In this document: piece after piece, positions 43,861 to 52,755 of the stretch
Layout of the letters: every line of letters begins with the position of its first letter
Position numbering within the stretch: position 1 is the stretch's first letter
Assembly (NCBI GenBank): GCA_022822745.1
Contig: JAJEAO010000025.1
Span: forward strand, 1 to 58,045
Reading direction: 5' to 3'
DNA from: Acidobacteriota bacterium
GTDB taxonomy: Bacteria; Acidobacteriota; Vicinamibacteria; Marinacidobacterales; Marinacidobacteraceae
DNA length: 58,045 bases
Made by a program: the position numbers and the translations under genes
Notes under the pieces: model-generated
Databases searched by the model: none
What the model saw: only the letters and a program-made list of their open reading frames with translations
What the model was told of the DNA's origin: nothing

Positions 43861-46194
43861 TTGGCGATCAGAACCCAGACCATCGGCGACCCGGTGCGCC
43901 GCCGGGAGGATCCTCGGCTCGTCACCGGCCAGGCGCTCTACACCGCGGACATCCCGCTCTCCGGCGCGCTGCATCTGGCGCTGGTGCGGAGCCCCTACCC
44001 GCACGCCGACGTCGTCGGGATCGAAGCGGATGACGCCGCGGCGATGCCGGGAGTCCGGGGCGTCTTCACCGGGGCCGACATCCTGCCGACGCTGAAGGCG
44101 CCGTTCCCGGTGGCCAGTTCCCCGTCGGGCGGCGCTTTCGAAGGGCTCCAGCTCCCGGGTTCGGGGCCCATCGCCGACCGCCGGGTGCGGATGGTCGGGG
44201 ATCCGGTGGTCGCGGTCGTCGCCGAGACCCCGCAGCAGGCGGCCGATGCGGCGGCGGCGGTGTGGGTGGACTACCGCGACCGTCCCGGGGCCGGGGATTG
44301 CCGGGCCGCGCTCGCTGACGGCGCCGAAGCAATCTATGACGCCGTCCCCGGGAACCGCGCCTTCCGGTGGGATCTCCCGGCGAACCGCGAGCCCGATCCG
44401 GCGCCGGTCGTGGTGGCGCAGGACTTCCGGATCCAGCGCCTCATTCCGATGGCGATGGAGCCGCGGACGGTCGCGGCCCGCCCGGACGGGGACCGGATCA
44501 CCCTGTGGACCTCGACCCAGTCGGCGCACCGGGTCCGGTCGAGCGTGGCGAAGATCCTCGGCGTCGCCCGGGAGCGGATCCGCTGTGTCGCCCCGGAGGT
44601 GGGCGGCGGATTCGGCGCCAAGGCAAACCTCTACCCGGAAGAAGTCCTCGTCCCGTGGCTGACGCTCCGGTTCGGGGCGCCGGTGCGCTGGGCGGCGACC
44701 CGGACCGAGGACTTCCAGACCACCAGCCACGGCCGCAACCTGTTCGCGCGCCTCGAAGTGCGGGCCGACGAGTCCGGCCGGGTCCGGCACGCCGACCTCG
44801 CCATGCAATTCGACTGCGGCGCCTGGTTCAGCCGCCCGGGTCCGACGACTCCGTCGCTCACCGGGACGATGATCGTCGGCCCCTACGACATCGCCACCGC
44901 CGCCGCCCGCGCCGAGGGTGCGTTCACCACGACGGCGCCCAACGAGCCCTACCGGGGTTCGGGCCGTCCCGAAGCCACGTACCTGATCGAGCGGATGCTC
45001 GACATCCTCGCCGGGCGGCTCGGGCTCGACCCGGTGGAGATCCGCCGCCGCAACCTGATCCCCGGCCACCGTTTCCCCTACCGGACCGCCACCGGGCTGA
45101 CCTACGACAGCGGCGAGTACGAGCGGGCGCTCGACCTGGCGCTCGAAGCGGGCGACTACGCCGGGCTTCGGGTCGAGCAGGCCCGGCGGCGGGCCGGGGG
45201 CGGGAAGCCGCTCGGAATCGGCGTCGCCTGCTACGTCGAGATCTGCGGCTTTGGACCGTGGGAGGCGGGCGGGGTCACGGTAGAGCCCGACGGTTCGGTC
45301 ACGGTGCGAAGCGGGACTTCGCCGCACGGGCAGGGGCACGAGACGGCGTGGGCGCAGATCGCCGGGGAGCAGCTCGGCGTGGATCCGGCCCGCGTCAGCG
45401 TGCTCCACGGCGACACCGACGAGTGCCCCCGCGGCATCGGCACCTTCGGGAGCCGGAGCGCCCCGGTCGGCGGCGCCGCCGTGTTCACGAACGCCGAGAC
45501 GGTGCGCGAGCAGGCGAAACGGCTGGCCGCTTCGCTGCTGGAAGCCGCTCCCGAGGACATCCGCTTTGCGGAGGGACGCTTCTTCGTCGCCGGCTCCCGC
45601 GCCCGCGCGGTCGGCTGGACCGAACTCGCCGCCTACGCCGCGAGCGAGGAGTCGCCGGACGACGCGGGCGACGCGCTCACCTCGGACACCGACTTCCGGC
45701 CGCCGAGCGAGACCTTCCCGTTCGGCGCCCATCTGTGCGCGGTCGAGATCGAACCGGAGACCGGCGAACCGCGGATCCTCCGCTATATCTCGGTGGACGA
45801 CTGCGGCCGCGTCATCAACCCGCTTCTCGCCGAGGGACAGGTCCACGGCGGCCTCGCCCAGGGCATCTCGCAGGCGCTTTTCGAGAACGCCGCCTACGAC
45901 GCCGACGGAACCTTCCTCACCGGGTCGCTCCTGGAGTACGCGATCCCGCGGGCCGACATGCTCCCGGCCTACGAACTCCGGCGAACGGTCACGCCGACTC
46001 CGATCAATCCGCTCGGCGCCAAGGGGATCGGAGAGGCCGCAACGATCGGCTCCACGCCGGCCGTGGTCAACGCGGTCGTGGATGCGCTCCGACCCTGGGG
46101 CGTGGAGCACCTCGACACGCCGCTCACGCCGGAGAAGATCTGGCGCGCGATGAACGAGTCACAGGCACAGGGCGAGGAGAGTGAAAGTGACTGA
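43861..46194 (+). CDS. Xanthine/CO dehydrogenase-type molybdenum large subunit, stand-alone
   Basis: 777 residues. Opens DPVRRREDPRLVTGQALYTA, the classic large-subunit start; EVGGGFGAKANLYPEE, NEPYRGSGRPEATYLIE (about 361-377, the loop that in form II CoxL reads AYRGAGR) and LGAKGIGEAATIG (about 717, catalytic Glu region) place it in the CoxL/XdhB-type group. The CoxM FAD subunit and CoxS iron-sulfur subunit are not beside it, so its partners must be elsewhere. The loop is not the CO-specific AYxCSFR, so true CO oxidation is unlikely. A TTG start is used; no ribosome site is visible. Confidence 0.88.
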   Translation: MAIRTQTIGDPVRRREDPRLVTGQALYTADIPLSGALHLALVRSPYPHADVVGIEADDAAAMPGVRGVFTGADILPTLKAPFPVASSPSGGAFEGLQLPGSGPIADRRVRMVGDPVVAVVAETPQQAADAAAAVWVDYRDRPGAGDCRAALADGAEAIYDAVPGNRAFRWDLPANREPDPAPVVVAQDFRIQRLIPMAMEPRTVAARPDGDRITLWTSTQSAHRVRSSVAKILGVARERIRCVAPEVGGGFGAKANLYPEEVLVPWLTLRFGAPVRWAATRTEDFQTTSHGRNLFARLEVRADESGRVRHADLAMQFDCGAWFSRPGPTTPSLTGTMIVGPYDIATAAARAEGAFTTTAPNEPYRGSGRPEATYLIERMLDILAGRLGLDPVEIRRRNLIPGHRFPYRTATGLTYDSGEYERALDLALEAGDYAGLRVEQARRRAGGGKPLGIGVACYVEICGFGPWEAGGVTVEPDGSVTVRSGTSPHGQGHETAWAQIAGEQLGVDPARVSVLHGDTDECPRGIGTFGSRSAPVGGAAVFTNAETVREQAKRLAASLLEAAPEDIRFAEGRFFVAGSRARAVGWTELAAYAASEESPDDAGDALTSDTDFRPPSETFPFGAHLCAVEIEPETGEPRILRYISVDDCGRVINPLLAEGQVHGGLAQGISQALFENAAYDADGTFLTGSLLEYAIPRADMLPAYELRRTVTPTPINPLGAKGIGEAATIGSTPAVVNAVVDALRPWGVEHLDTPLTPEKIWRAMNESQAQGEESESD

Positions 46195-47128
46195 AGCCAG
46201 CAGCAATCTCGCTCGCCTCGAGCCTGTGGCGCTGCGCAAGGTCTGGCCCGATGAGGCTGAGGACTTCACTCCGTGGCTCGCTGGACGCGACGGGCTGAAA
46301 CTTCTGGGCGAGGCGCTCGGCATCGATCTCGTGGACCCCGACGTGGAGACAACCATTGGCAGCTACTCCGCCGACATCGTCGCCAGAAGCACGGTGGGCG
46401 GCCGCGTCGTCATAGAAAACCAGTTGGGACGGACCGATCACGACCACTTGGGGAAAAGCCTGACCTACGCCGCCGGGTGCGATGCGCTGACGGTCGTCTG
46501 GATCGCCAAGCGGTTCACCGACGAGCACCGAGCGGCGCTCGAATGGCTCAACAGCCACACGACCGAGGAAGTCGCGTTCTTTGGCCTCGAAATCGAGATC
46601 TGGAAGATCGGGGATTCACCGTGCGCCCCGAGGCTCAACATCGTCGCCAAGCCGAGCGAATGGGCGCCTCAGTCGGGCCTGTCAGAGGTGCAACAAGCGC
46701 AGCGTGACTTCTGGCAGGGCTTCAGGGACCACGTCAGGGGGCGGGACGTGCGGTTTGCTCCAACAGCTCCGCTCCCAGGACACCTGATGAAGATGGCCAT
46801 CGGAAAGGCGGGGTTCGGTCTGAACGCAGTCGCGTCAACCTGGAACGAGGATCGAAGTGCCGAAGTCCGGGCCGAGTTCGTGATTGCGACGAAGGATGCT
46901 CCACAGATATTCGAGAGCCTGAAGGTCGATCGGGGCGAAATCGATCGGGTTCTCGGAAGTGAGCCGACCTGGTGGTCCGAGGACGGCGTGCGGCAGTGCA
47001 GCATCTACTATCGGAAGTCCGTGGATTGGCAGTCTTCCGCCAAGCGGATCGAGTGTTACGAGTGGCTGGTGGCGAAGTTGGACCGGCTGCACGAGGTCTT
47101 CCAGTCACGGATCCTGCAGCTCCCGTAA
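46187..47128 (+). CDS. DUF4268-type nuclease-like protein (copy 2)
   Basis: 313 residues, distant paralogue of the protein at 22620. The shared core is DFTPWLAGRDGLKLLGEAL, then SADIVARSTVGGRVVIENQLG and RTDHDHLGKSLTYAAGCD, then TVVWIAKRF and EHRAALEWLN. Here the conserved His residues are present (DHDHLG) where copy 1 has DDSHCL. The start is the GTG at 46187 because AGGAG (46175-46179) lies 7 nt upstream; it overlaps the end of the molybdenum enzyme gene. A small unknown gene follows 85 bp later. Confidence 0.75.
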   Translation: MTEASSNLARLEPVALRKVWPDEAEDFTPWLAGRDGLKLLGEALGIDLVDPDVETTIGSYSADIVARSTVGGRVVIENQLGRTDHDHLGKSLTYAAGCDALTVVWIAKRFTDEHRAALEWLNSHTTEEVAFFGLEIEIWKIGDSPCAPRLNIVAKPSEWAPQSGLSEVQQAQRDFWQGFRDHVRGRDVRFAPTAPLPGHLMKMAIGKAGFGLNAVASTWNEDRSAEVRAEFVIATKDAPQIFESLKVDRGEIDRVLGSEPTWWSEDGVRQCSIYYRKSVDWQSSAKRIECYEWLVAKLDRLHEVFQSRILQLP

Positions 47129-47213
47129 TCGCGCGCGTTGATCTCCATCGCGGCGATGCGCGGGAGGGCCCCAAGGGCGGCGTGAGGCAAACTGCAGGAG
47201 GGCGCGGAGCAAT

Positions 47214-47603
47214 ATGACCACCCGGGAACACTTGACGCTCGCGGAGCAGATCCGCCGCGCTCCTTGGCGGGAGGCTGTGACCTATCGCAACACCTGGCCG
47301 CACGAGTACGTCCTGAGCCGCAAGGACGACCAGCGCGAGCTGATCGAGACGGTGATCGCCCGATTCCGCGCCGGCGAGGGCGTCGCGGGCTCCTTCTTTG
47401 GCAGGCCGAACCTGTATCTGTTTCTCGGGGACCACAAGTACTGGCTCATGACGCCGTGGGACCGGGTGGATCTCGACGACGGGCAGGACTACGTGCTGAA
47501 CCGGGCGCCGTTCTACCGCGACCGGCGCGACTTCGTGATCCAGCCAGGCGACTCGGGTCGACGCGAGGACTACCCCACGCGACCGGCAGTCGCGCAGCGC
47601 TGA
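47214..47603 (+). CDS. Small protein of unknown function after the DUF4268 gene
   Basis: 129 residues, unrecognised family. It has no signal or membrane segment. REAVTYRNTWPHEYVLSRKD, RELIETVIARFRAGEGVAGS, YLFLGDHKYWLMTPW and FVIQPGDSGRREDYP look like a compact alpha/beta fold. The ATG at 47214 follows GGAG. It may be co-transcribed with the DUF4268 gene. Confidence 0.7.
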   Translation: MTTREHLTLAEQIRRAPWREAVTYRNTWPHEYVLSRKDDQRELIETVIARFRAGEGVAGSFFGRPNLYLFLGDHKYWLMTPWDRVDLDDGQDYVLNRAPFYRDRRDFVIQPGDSGRREDYPTRPAVAQR

Positions 47604-47711
47604 GTCACCCGCGCAAGCCATCCACACGGGCGCGGGTGAGTCCAACCGGCGTCTGTGGAACCCTTCTCGTCCTGGAGAAAGGCGGAGGGGCGGCTGGACT
47701 GCCGCCGGCCG

Positions 47712-48644
47712 TCAGCCCTTCGATGCGGGTTTGCCTGCGTTCTCGATGACCTTCATCGCGGTCGCGACGAAGCCGGACACATCGGCGAGGTTCTGGGGCA
47801 GGATGATCGTGTTGTTCGTGCGCGCGAGGTTCCCGAACTCCTCCACGTACTGCTCGGCGACGCGGATGCGGGCCGAGTCCAGCCCGCCCGGGCCCGAGAT
47901 GGCCTCGCCAACTTGCCGGATGCCCTCGGCGGTGGCAGAGGCCACCGCGAGGATGGCCTTCGCTTCGCCTTCCGCTTCGTTGATCTGGCGCTGGCGCTGC
48001 GCCTCGGACTCGCGGATCACCCGCTGTTTCTCGCCTTCGGCGCGGTTGATCTCGGCCTCCCGATCCCCCTCCGAGGCGAGGATCGTGGCGCGTTTCTCGC
48101 GCTCGGCCCGCATCTGCTTCTCCATGGCGTTCAGCACGTCTCGCGGCGGCGCGATGTCACGGATCTCGTAGCGGAGGACCTTGACGCCCCAGGGGTCGCT
48201 TGCCCGGTCCACTTCCTCGACGACGGACGCGTTGATCGTCGCCCGCTCCTCGAACGTCCGGTCGAGATCGATCTTTCCGACCTCGCTACGCAGCGTGGTC
48301 TGAGCGAGCTGGGCGATCGCGAAGACGTAGTCGCTGATCCCGTAGGAGGCGCGCTGCGCGTCCACGACCTGCAGGTAGAGCACGCCGTCCACCGAGATCT
48401 GGACGTTGTCGCGGGTGATGCAGACCTGCTGCGGGATGTCGATCGCGCGCTCCTTGAGCGAGTGCTTGTAGGCCACGCGATCCACGAACGGGACCAGCAG
48501 GTGGAATCCGGCCTTCAGGCTGGCGCGATACCGGCCGAGCCGCTCCACGACGAACACCTGCTGCTGGGGCACGACCCGGGCGGTTCGATAGAGGGTGATC
48601 ACGGCGACCACCGCGATCAGTCCGGCGACGATCTGAAAGCCCAT
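47712..48644 (-). CDS. qmcA: SPFH/Band 7 membrane protein, QmcA/stomatin-like
   Basis: 310 residues. An N-terminal membrane anchor (GFQIVAGLIAVVAVITLY), the SPFH domain (VPQQQVFVVERLGRYRASL, TTLRSEVGKIDLDRTFEERA), a long Ala/Glu coiled coil (ILASEGDREAEINRAEGEKQ) and a conserved tail. It forms flotillin-like oligomers at membrane microdomains. It has an NfeD partner 38 bp upstream on the same strand, the common pairing. The ATG at 48644 follows GGGAGA. Confidence 0.95.
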   Translation of the reverse strand: MGFQIVAGLIAVVAVITLYRTARVVPQQQVFVVERLGRYRASLKAGFHLLVPFVDRVAYKHSLKERAIDIPQQVCITRDNVQISVDGVLYLQVVDAQRASYGISDYVFAIAQLAQTTLRSEVGKIDLDRTFEERATINASVVEEVDRASDPWGVKVLRYEIRDIAPPRDVLNAMEKQMRAEREKRATILASEGDREAEINRAEGEKQRVIRESEAQRQRQINEAEGEAKAILAVASATAEGIRQVGEAISGPGGLDSARIRVAEQYVEEFGNLARTNNTIILPQNLADVSGFVATAMKVIENAGKPASKG

Positions 48645-48682
48645 CGAGTGGTTCTCCCTGGGTCAGGCGAGCGGCGCGGCGC

Positions 48683-49102
48683 TCACCGGGGTTCGACGAA
48701 CAGGGTGATGCCCTGCATGCGGGTGACGCGGACGCGGCTCCCGGCCTCGATCCGGTGCTCGGCGGCCGCCCGCGCCGGCCAGCGGGAGCCGCGGAACTCG
48801 GCGTGGCCCGGCTTGCCGGGTCGGATCTCGGTCGCCGCCGTGCCGATCTCCCCGACCAGGGAGTCCGAGCCGACGGTCTCTGCCTCACCCGTGGAGCTGA
48901 GGCGCCGGCGCACGAAGAAAGCCGAGACGGCGAGCGCGGCGAAGAGCGCGAGCTGAACGGCCAGCGAGGTCAACCCGGAGCCCGCCGCGAGGCCGACGAC
49001 GACCGCCGCGAGTCCGAGGAACAGAAGCCACAGCTCCCCTCCGACGACGAGCTCGAGGGCGGCCAGCAGCGCTCCGCCACCGATCCAGATCCACCACGCC
49101 AT
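48683..49102 (-). CDS. NfeD-like membrane protein (short form)
   Basis: 139 residues. Hydrophobic N-terminal half (WWIWIGGGALLAALELVVGG, LWLLFLGLAAVVVGLAAG) followed by an OB-fold-like tail (SLVGEIGTAATEIRPGKPG, ASRVRV-like ending TLFVEP). It is the usual partner of QmcA-type SPFH proteins. First gene of the pair. Confidence 0.93.
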   Translation of the reverse strand: MAWWIWIGGGALLAALELVVGGELWLLFLGLAAVVVGLAAGSGLTSLAVQLALFAALAVSAFFVRRRLSSTGEAETVGSDSLVGEIGTAATEIRPGKPGHAEFRGSRWPARAAAEHRIEAGSRVRVTRMQGITLFVEPR

Positions 49103-49162
49103 GCAGGGGACTCTATCGGGATGGATCGGGAACGGGCGCCATCGAGATTGCCGGCGCGCCCT

Positions 49163-49191
49163 GCCGGCGCGCCGGGCTCCTGCCCGGCACG
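49163..49191. repeat. REP-like hairpin, copy B
   Basis: Same 29-bp block as 7939-7967 with one mismatch: GCCGGGC (49171-49177), loop TCCT, GCCCGGC (49182-49188). An 11-bp sequence GCCGGCGCGCC occurs twice, at 49150-49160 and 49163-49173. It lies between the NfeD gene start and the end of the mini-ORF at 49278. Confidence 0.6.
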
Positions 49192-49277
49192 TTCAGCCGG
49201 CGGCAGCCCCGTCCACGCTCCCCTGCCGGCGATTCGGTCCAGCCCGACGCAGAGACGAACATGGGATCGTCGCGAGT

Positions 49278-49388
49278 TCACGCCCCAGCTCCTCTCCCGG
49301 TTCCCGCGGCGAGGCGGCGAAGCGCGGCCCGCAGCTCGTGCAGAAAGGCCTTCAGCGACGCGTCTTCGATTGTGATGCCCTCAGCCAT
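49278..49388 (-). CDS. Possible 36-residue protein overlapping the ATPase end
   Basis: The ATG at 49388 overlaps the stop of the ATPase gene and reads MAEGITIEDASLKAFLHEL followed by RAALRRLAAGTGRGAGA. Third-base composition is good and the amphipathic helix is plausible. It may be a small partner, or the truncated start of the second gene of a two-gene ATPase system. Too short to be sure. Confidence 0.4.
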   Translation of the reverse strand: MAEGITIEDASLKAFLHELRAALRRLAAGTGRGAGA

Positions 49389-50622
49389 TCAGGAAACCGC
49401 GCATCAGGAGACTCTGGAAGACGGCCTCTCCGGGTTGGGTCGTGAGCGCCTCCAGCACTCCGGTCTCGCGGAAGAGCGATCCGGAGACATTGATCGGCTC
49501 GATCGCGCTGCCGGATGCGCCGGCCTCGCACCGAAACAGGCCCAGGTCGAGGTCCGGCGTCGTGTCGCGCAGGCGGAGGAGCGCGTCAACGAAGACTGGA
49601 GAATGGGAAGTGACGATCACTTGTCGCTCGTTCGTCAGCCCGACGAGAAGGCGGGCGATCCAGTCCACTTGCTGCGGGGCCACGCCGTTCTCCGGTTCCT
49701 CGACCGCGATCAGCGATCCCGCCCATGGGTTGACGGCGATCGCACAGAGAGCGAGAACTCGCAGGGTTCCTTCGGACGCAACGCGAACTGAGACCGCCGT
49801 ACCCGCCTGGCGGATCCACACGTCCACGGTGCCACGAGCCGTGTTCAGTGTGACGTCGAGTCCTTCGACATTCGGTACCGCGGCTCGGAGGGTTCGCGAT
49901 ACCGCGTCGAAGTGCTTGGGATGCTCCACGCGCAGGCGATGGAGGAACGCGATCAACCCCTCCCCGTGGATCCCGATATCGGTCACCGCCGCCGGGGCCT
50001 GCTCCTTCCGCGTCTCGATCCGCGGCTCGAGATAGAAGGTGCGCCAGTTCGCGAGTTCGCCGCGCGCATCGTCGAAGTGGGTGTAGCCGTTCCCGCTCAG
50101 GCTTCGGTCGGAGAGGACCGTGTGGTTCAGGCCCACGGGTTCATGCCGGGGGCGGCCCCTCCCTCGCTTCCGGATCACCAGGATGTCCTCTTGGCGCTCG
50201 ATGGGAGGCGCAGGCCTCTTCTTGGGCTCGCCGGATCTGCCCAGCTCGGCGAGAGACTCGTCGCTGACCGTGAGCTCTCCCGATCGGTAGCGGATGCGCG
50301 GCGCGACCCGGTAGCGCCAGTCCCGGCCCCCGGCGTCGAAGTCTGCCTCGAGACGGAACTGGTCGAACTCGCGAGCGAACTGCGCCTCGATGCCCGCCGG
50401 ATCCAGCGGAAAGGCCTCGAACGCATGGCCCCGAACCGGGCAGGGGAGCGCCAGGGCGTCGTGCAGCGTCCGGGCGTTCGCCAGCCTGGAGAGCGTCTGC
50501 AGCGCCTCGAGGAAGTTGCTCTTCCCCGAGGCGTTCGCGCCGAACAGCACGGCCAGCCGAGGCAGCTCCACATCAACATCGCGGAGCGACTTGAAGCCCC
50601 GGACGGCGAACCGCTTCAGCAC
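49381..50622 (-). CDS. AAA_21-type ABC-like ATPase (predicted OLD/RecF-like)
   Basis: 413 residues. LKRFAVRGFKSLRDVDVELP then LFGANASGKSNFLEAL (Walker A, about 27-42), a large helical insert, the signature-like VASEGTLRVLALCAI, Walker B SLIAVEEPENGVAPQQ (about 315) and the switch VIVTSHSPVFVDALL. Members act as regulators or effectors in defence and DNA repair; a nuclease partner often follows. Here only a 36-residue frame overlaps its 3' end. The ATG at 50622 starts at the conserved first strand. Confidence 0.85.
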   Translation of the reverse strand: MLKRFAVRGFKSLRDVDVELPRLAVLFGANASGKSNFLEALQTLSRLANARTLHDALALPCPVRGHAFEAFPLDPAGIEAQFAREFDQFRLEADFDAGGRDWRYRVAPRIRYRSGELTVSDESLAELGRSGEPKKRPAPPIERQEDILVIRKRGRGRPRHEPVGLNHTVLSDRSLSGNGYTHFDDARGELANWRTFYLEPRIETRKEQAPAAVTDIGIHGEGLIAFLHRLRVEHPKHFDAVSRTLRAAVPNVEGLDVTLNTARGTVDVWIRQAGTAVSVRVASEGTLRVLALCAIAVNPWAGSLIAVEEPENGVAPQQVDWIARLLVGLTNERQVIVTSHSPVFVDALLRLRDTTPDLDLGLFRCEAGASGSAIEPINVSGSLFRETGVLEALTTQPGEAVFQSLLMRGFLNG

Positions 50623-50682
50623 GACTTCATCCTGCCGGCGGAGAGGGCTGCATCCCCGATCGACCGTTGTGCTCCGGGGCGA

Positions 50683-51840
50683 TCAGGAGAACGCATCCGA
50701 CCAGAGCCGGTCGAGGAAGTCCCGCCACGGAAGGATCCAGAGGCGGTCGTCGGTCCGCCGCGGGGCGGGCTCGTTCGAGACGACGACGGCGTGGCGCGGG
50801 CTGTGTTCCTCGCGAAAGGCGCGGAGTCCCCTCAGATCCCGCGAGCGGACGGCGCTGGTTCCCTTCACCTCGATGGCGGTCGAGCCGTCGCGGCCGAGCA
50901 CGAAATCACACTCCAGCCCGGTCTTGGTGCGCCAGAAGCGGATCGGGAATGCGCGCTCCCGGTAGCTGCGATATGCGACGAGCTCCATCAGGATGAAGTG
51001 CTCCAGCGCCCGGCCGAAGACCTCCCCGGCCAGGCGGTCCGGCCGCCGGTGGGTCAGCTCGCCGGCAAGCCCCACGTCGAACACGTAGAACCGGGGCGTC
51101 CGGGTGAGGATGGCGCGGGAGCGGCGCCGCCGGAACGGCTCCACGAAGAGGCCGAGCAGCGTGTCCACCAGGATCCGGAAGTACTCCCGGGCTGTCTTGG
51201 AGGTCACTCCGCAGTCCCGGGCCAGACGGCTGTAGTTCACGAGCTCTCCATGCGAGAAGGCGAGCGCCTCGAAGAACCGCGAGAACGCCGGGGCGTTGCG
51301 CGTCAGACCCTCGGCGAACACTTCCTCCCTGAGGTAGTCGTCGAGGTAGGCCCTGAGGGCTCGGCGTGGATGGCGGGCGTCGTAGTGCTGCGGGATCAGG
51401 CCGCGCCGCAGGGCGCGCAACAGGTCGAAGTCCGGGATCTCCCGCGAGGTCAGGGGGTGCAGCTCGAACCGCCAGGCCCGCCCGCCCAGGAGGTTCACGC
51501 CGCCCCGCCGCAGCTTGCGGGCGCTCGACCCGCACAGGATGAATCGCAGGCCGTCTTCCTCGATGAGACGGTGGACCTCGTCGAGGAGCGCTGGAACCTT
51601 CTGGACCTCGTCAAGCACGATCGGCCGGGCCCGGGTGGCGGGGTCGAGCGCCCGCACCCGCTCGGTCAGCCGCCACGGCGCGCGGGTGAACTCGAGCAGG
51701 AGCCGGGTATCGAGCAGATCGAATCGCGCCGAGTGAGGGAACCGCTGGCGCAGCAACGTGGTCTTGCCGGTCTTCCTCGGCCCCCACAGGAAGGCCGACT
51801 GTCCGGCCGGGAGGTCGGGCCGAAGGATGCGCTCGTACAT
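50683..51840 (-). CDS. AAA_14/DUF4143 ATPase
   Basis: 385 residues. Walker A LWGPRKTGKTTLLRQ (about 17-31), Walker B ARPIVLDEVQKVPALLDEV (about 72), a sensor FILCGSSARKLRRGG, winged helix LARDCGVTSKTAREYFRILV, and the DUF4143 end (FWRTKTGLECDFVLGRDG, AIEVKGTSA) whose DF..EVK pattern is PD-(D/E)XK-like. Widely spread as unnamed ATPases. The ATG at 51840 is convincing. A gap of 60 bp separates it from the ATPase downstream. Confidence 0.9.
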   Translation of the reverse strand: MYERILRPDLPAGQSAFLWGPRKTGKTTLLRQRFPHSARFDLLDTRLLLEFTRAPWRLTERVRALDPATRARPIVLDEVQKVPALLDEVHRLIEEDGLRFILCGSSARKLRRGGVNLLGGRAWRFELHPLTSREIPDFDLLRALRRGLIPQHYDARHPRRALRAYLDDYLREEVFAEGLTRNAPAFSRFFEALAFSHGELVNYSRLARDCGVTSKTAREYFRILVDTLLGLFVEPFRRRRSRAILTRTPRFYVFDVGLAGELTHRRPDRLAGEVFGRALEHFILMELVAYRSYRERAFPIRFWRTKTGLECDFVLGRDGSTAIEVKGTSAVRSRDLRGLRAFREEHSPRHAVVVSNEPAPRRTDDRLWILPWRDFLDRLWSDAFS

Positions 51841-51885
51841 GGCCGTTTCGGAGTGTATTCCGAAATGGTCAGACCAGATCGGAGC

Positions 51886-52185
51886 TCACTCCGATTTCGA
51901 CACTTCTCCGGGCGGGCCACACGACGATCGGCGCGGAGCCAGACGCTCGCAAAGCTCCAGAAGATCCAGAAGCTCCAGAGGCTCCCGAGGCCGTTCGGCC
52001 TCCGGGTTACGCCACGGATCCCGATCCGCCCACTCGCTCCGGAGTCTTCGCTGCCAGGCGAGCCCGTTCTCGGCGTGATCGCTCCACATGCCGAAGACAT
52101 CGTCCCGACCCTCTCGGCGGGACGCCGCGTCGAGCTCGGAGGCCTCCTCCGATCGGGGAGTCCCGACCCGCTCGCCGCGCAACAT
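51886..52185 (-). CDS. Possible small hypothetical protein, antitoxin-like middle
   Basis: 99 residues. The segment GRDDVFGMWSDHAENG followed by WQRRLRSEWADRDPW recalls the FGMWxD region in some small antitoxins. The C-terminal part is leucine-rich with short repeats (ELLDLLELCERL). No ribosome site precedes the ATG at 52185. It is divergent from the secreted protein at 52220. Could also be non-coding. Confidence 0.35.
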   Translation of the reverse strand: MLRGERVGTPRSEEASELDAASRREGRDDVFGMWSDHAENGLAWQRRLRSEWADRDPWRNPEAERPREPLELLDLLELCERLAPRRSSCGPPGEVSKSE

Positions 52186-52219
52186 GGTTCAATTGTCGCA
52201 GCCGAAGGGAGAACCGTCC

Positions 52220-52726
52220 ATGACCCGTATCCGCCGCCTCGCCGTCGCCGCCCTGCTGCTCGTCGCGCTGCCTGCGTTCGCCTCGGCCAGCGATCCGCCG
52301 GATGCGGCGTCGCTCCAGACCACGTTCGAGACCTCGGTGGCGGCCCTGAACTCCGGCGACCTCGACACCTTCCTCGACACGGTGCACGACGAGGCCCTCT
52401 CGTTCTACGCCTGCGGCCCCACCTCGGGCAAGCAGGGCCGGGAGGCGTGCGCCATCGACTGGGGCATGTTCTTCAACAACACGACCGGCGCCGAGTTCCG
52501 GACGAGCAACGAGCAGTACCGCATCATCGGCGGGACCGGCATCGCCTACGGCGAGTACCACCTCTCGGTCCTCTACGGCGGGAACGAGCGGGTCACGGTC
52601 CACGAGGGCCGCTACACGATGACCTACATCCACCGGGACGACCGGTGGCAGATCATCATGCAGCACAACACGCCCGCCGGAGACGACCCGCAGCCGGTGC
52701 GGAACCTCCGCCGCCCCGGAAGCTGA
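52220..52726 (+). CDS. Secreted NTF2/SnoaL-like protein
   Basis: 168 residues. A Sec signal (IRRLAVAALLLVALPAFASA) is followed by an NTF2-like domain: TFETSVAALNSGDLDTFLDT, the two later strands IGGTGIAYGEYHLSVLY and RYTMTYIHRDDRWQIIMQHN. These small cone-shaped domains serve as calcium-calmodulin kinase association or enzyme folds; function here is unknown. GGGAGA precedes the ATG. 29 bp before the VOC gene. Confidence 0.85.
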   Translation: MTRIRRLAVAALLLVALPAFASASDPPDAASLQTTFETSVAALNSGDLDTFLDTVHDEALSFYACGPTSGKQGREACAIDWGMFFNNTTGAEFRTSNEQYRIIGGTGIAYGEYHLSVLYGGNERVTVHEGRYTMTYIHRDDRWQIIMQHNTPAGDDPQPVRNLRRPGS

Positions 52727-52755
52727 GCGCTCTCGTCCGGCAGGGGAGGCAGACC

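Noticed and set aside
49912..52755. Very long plus-strand frame leading into the VOC protein
   Set aside because: It is antisense to two ATPase genes with full motif sets; only the last 130 codons are real.
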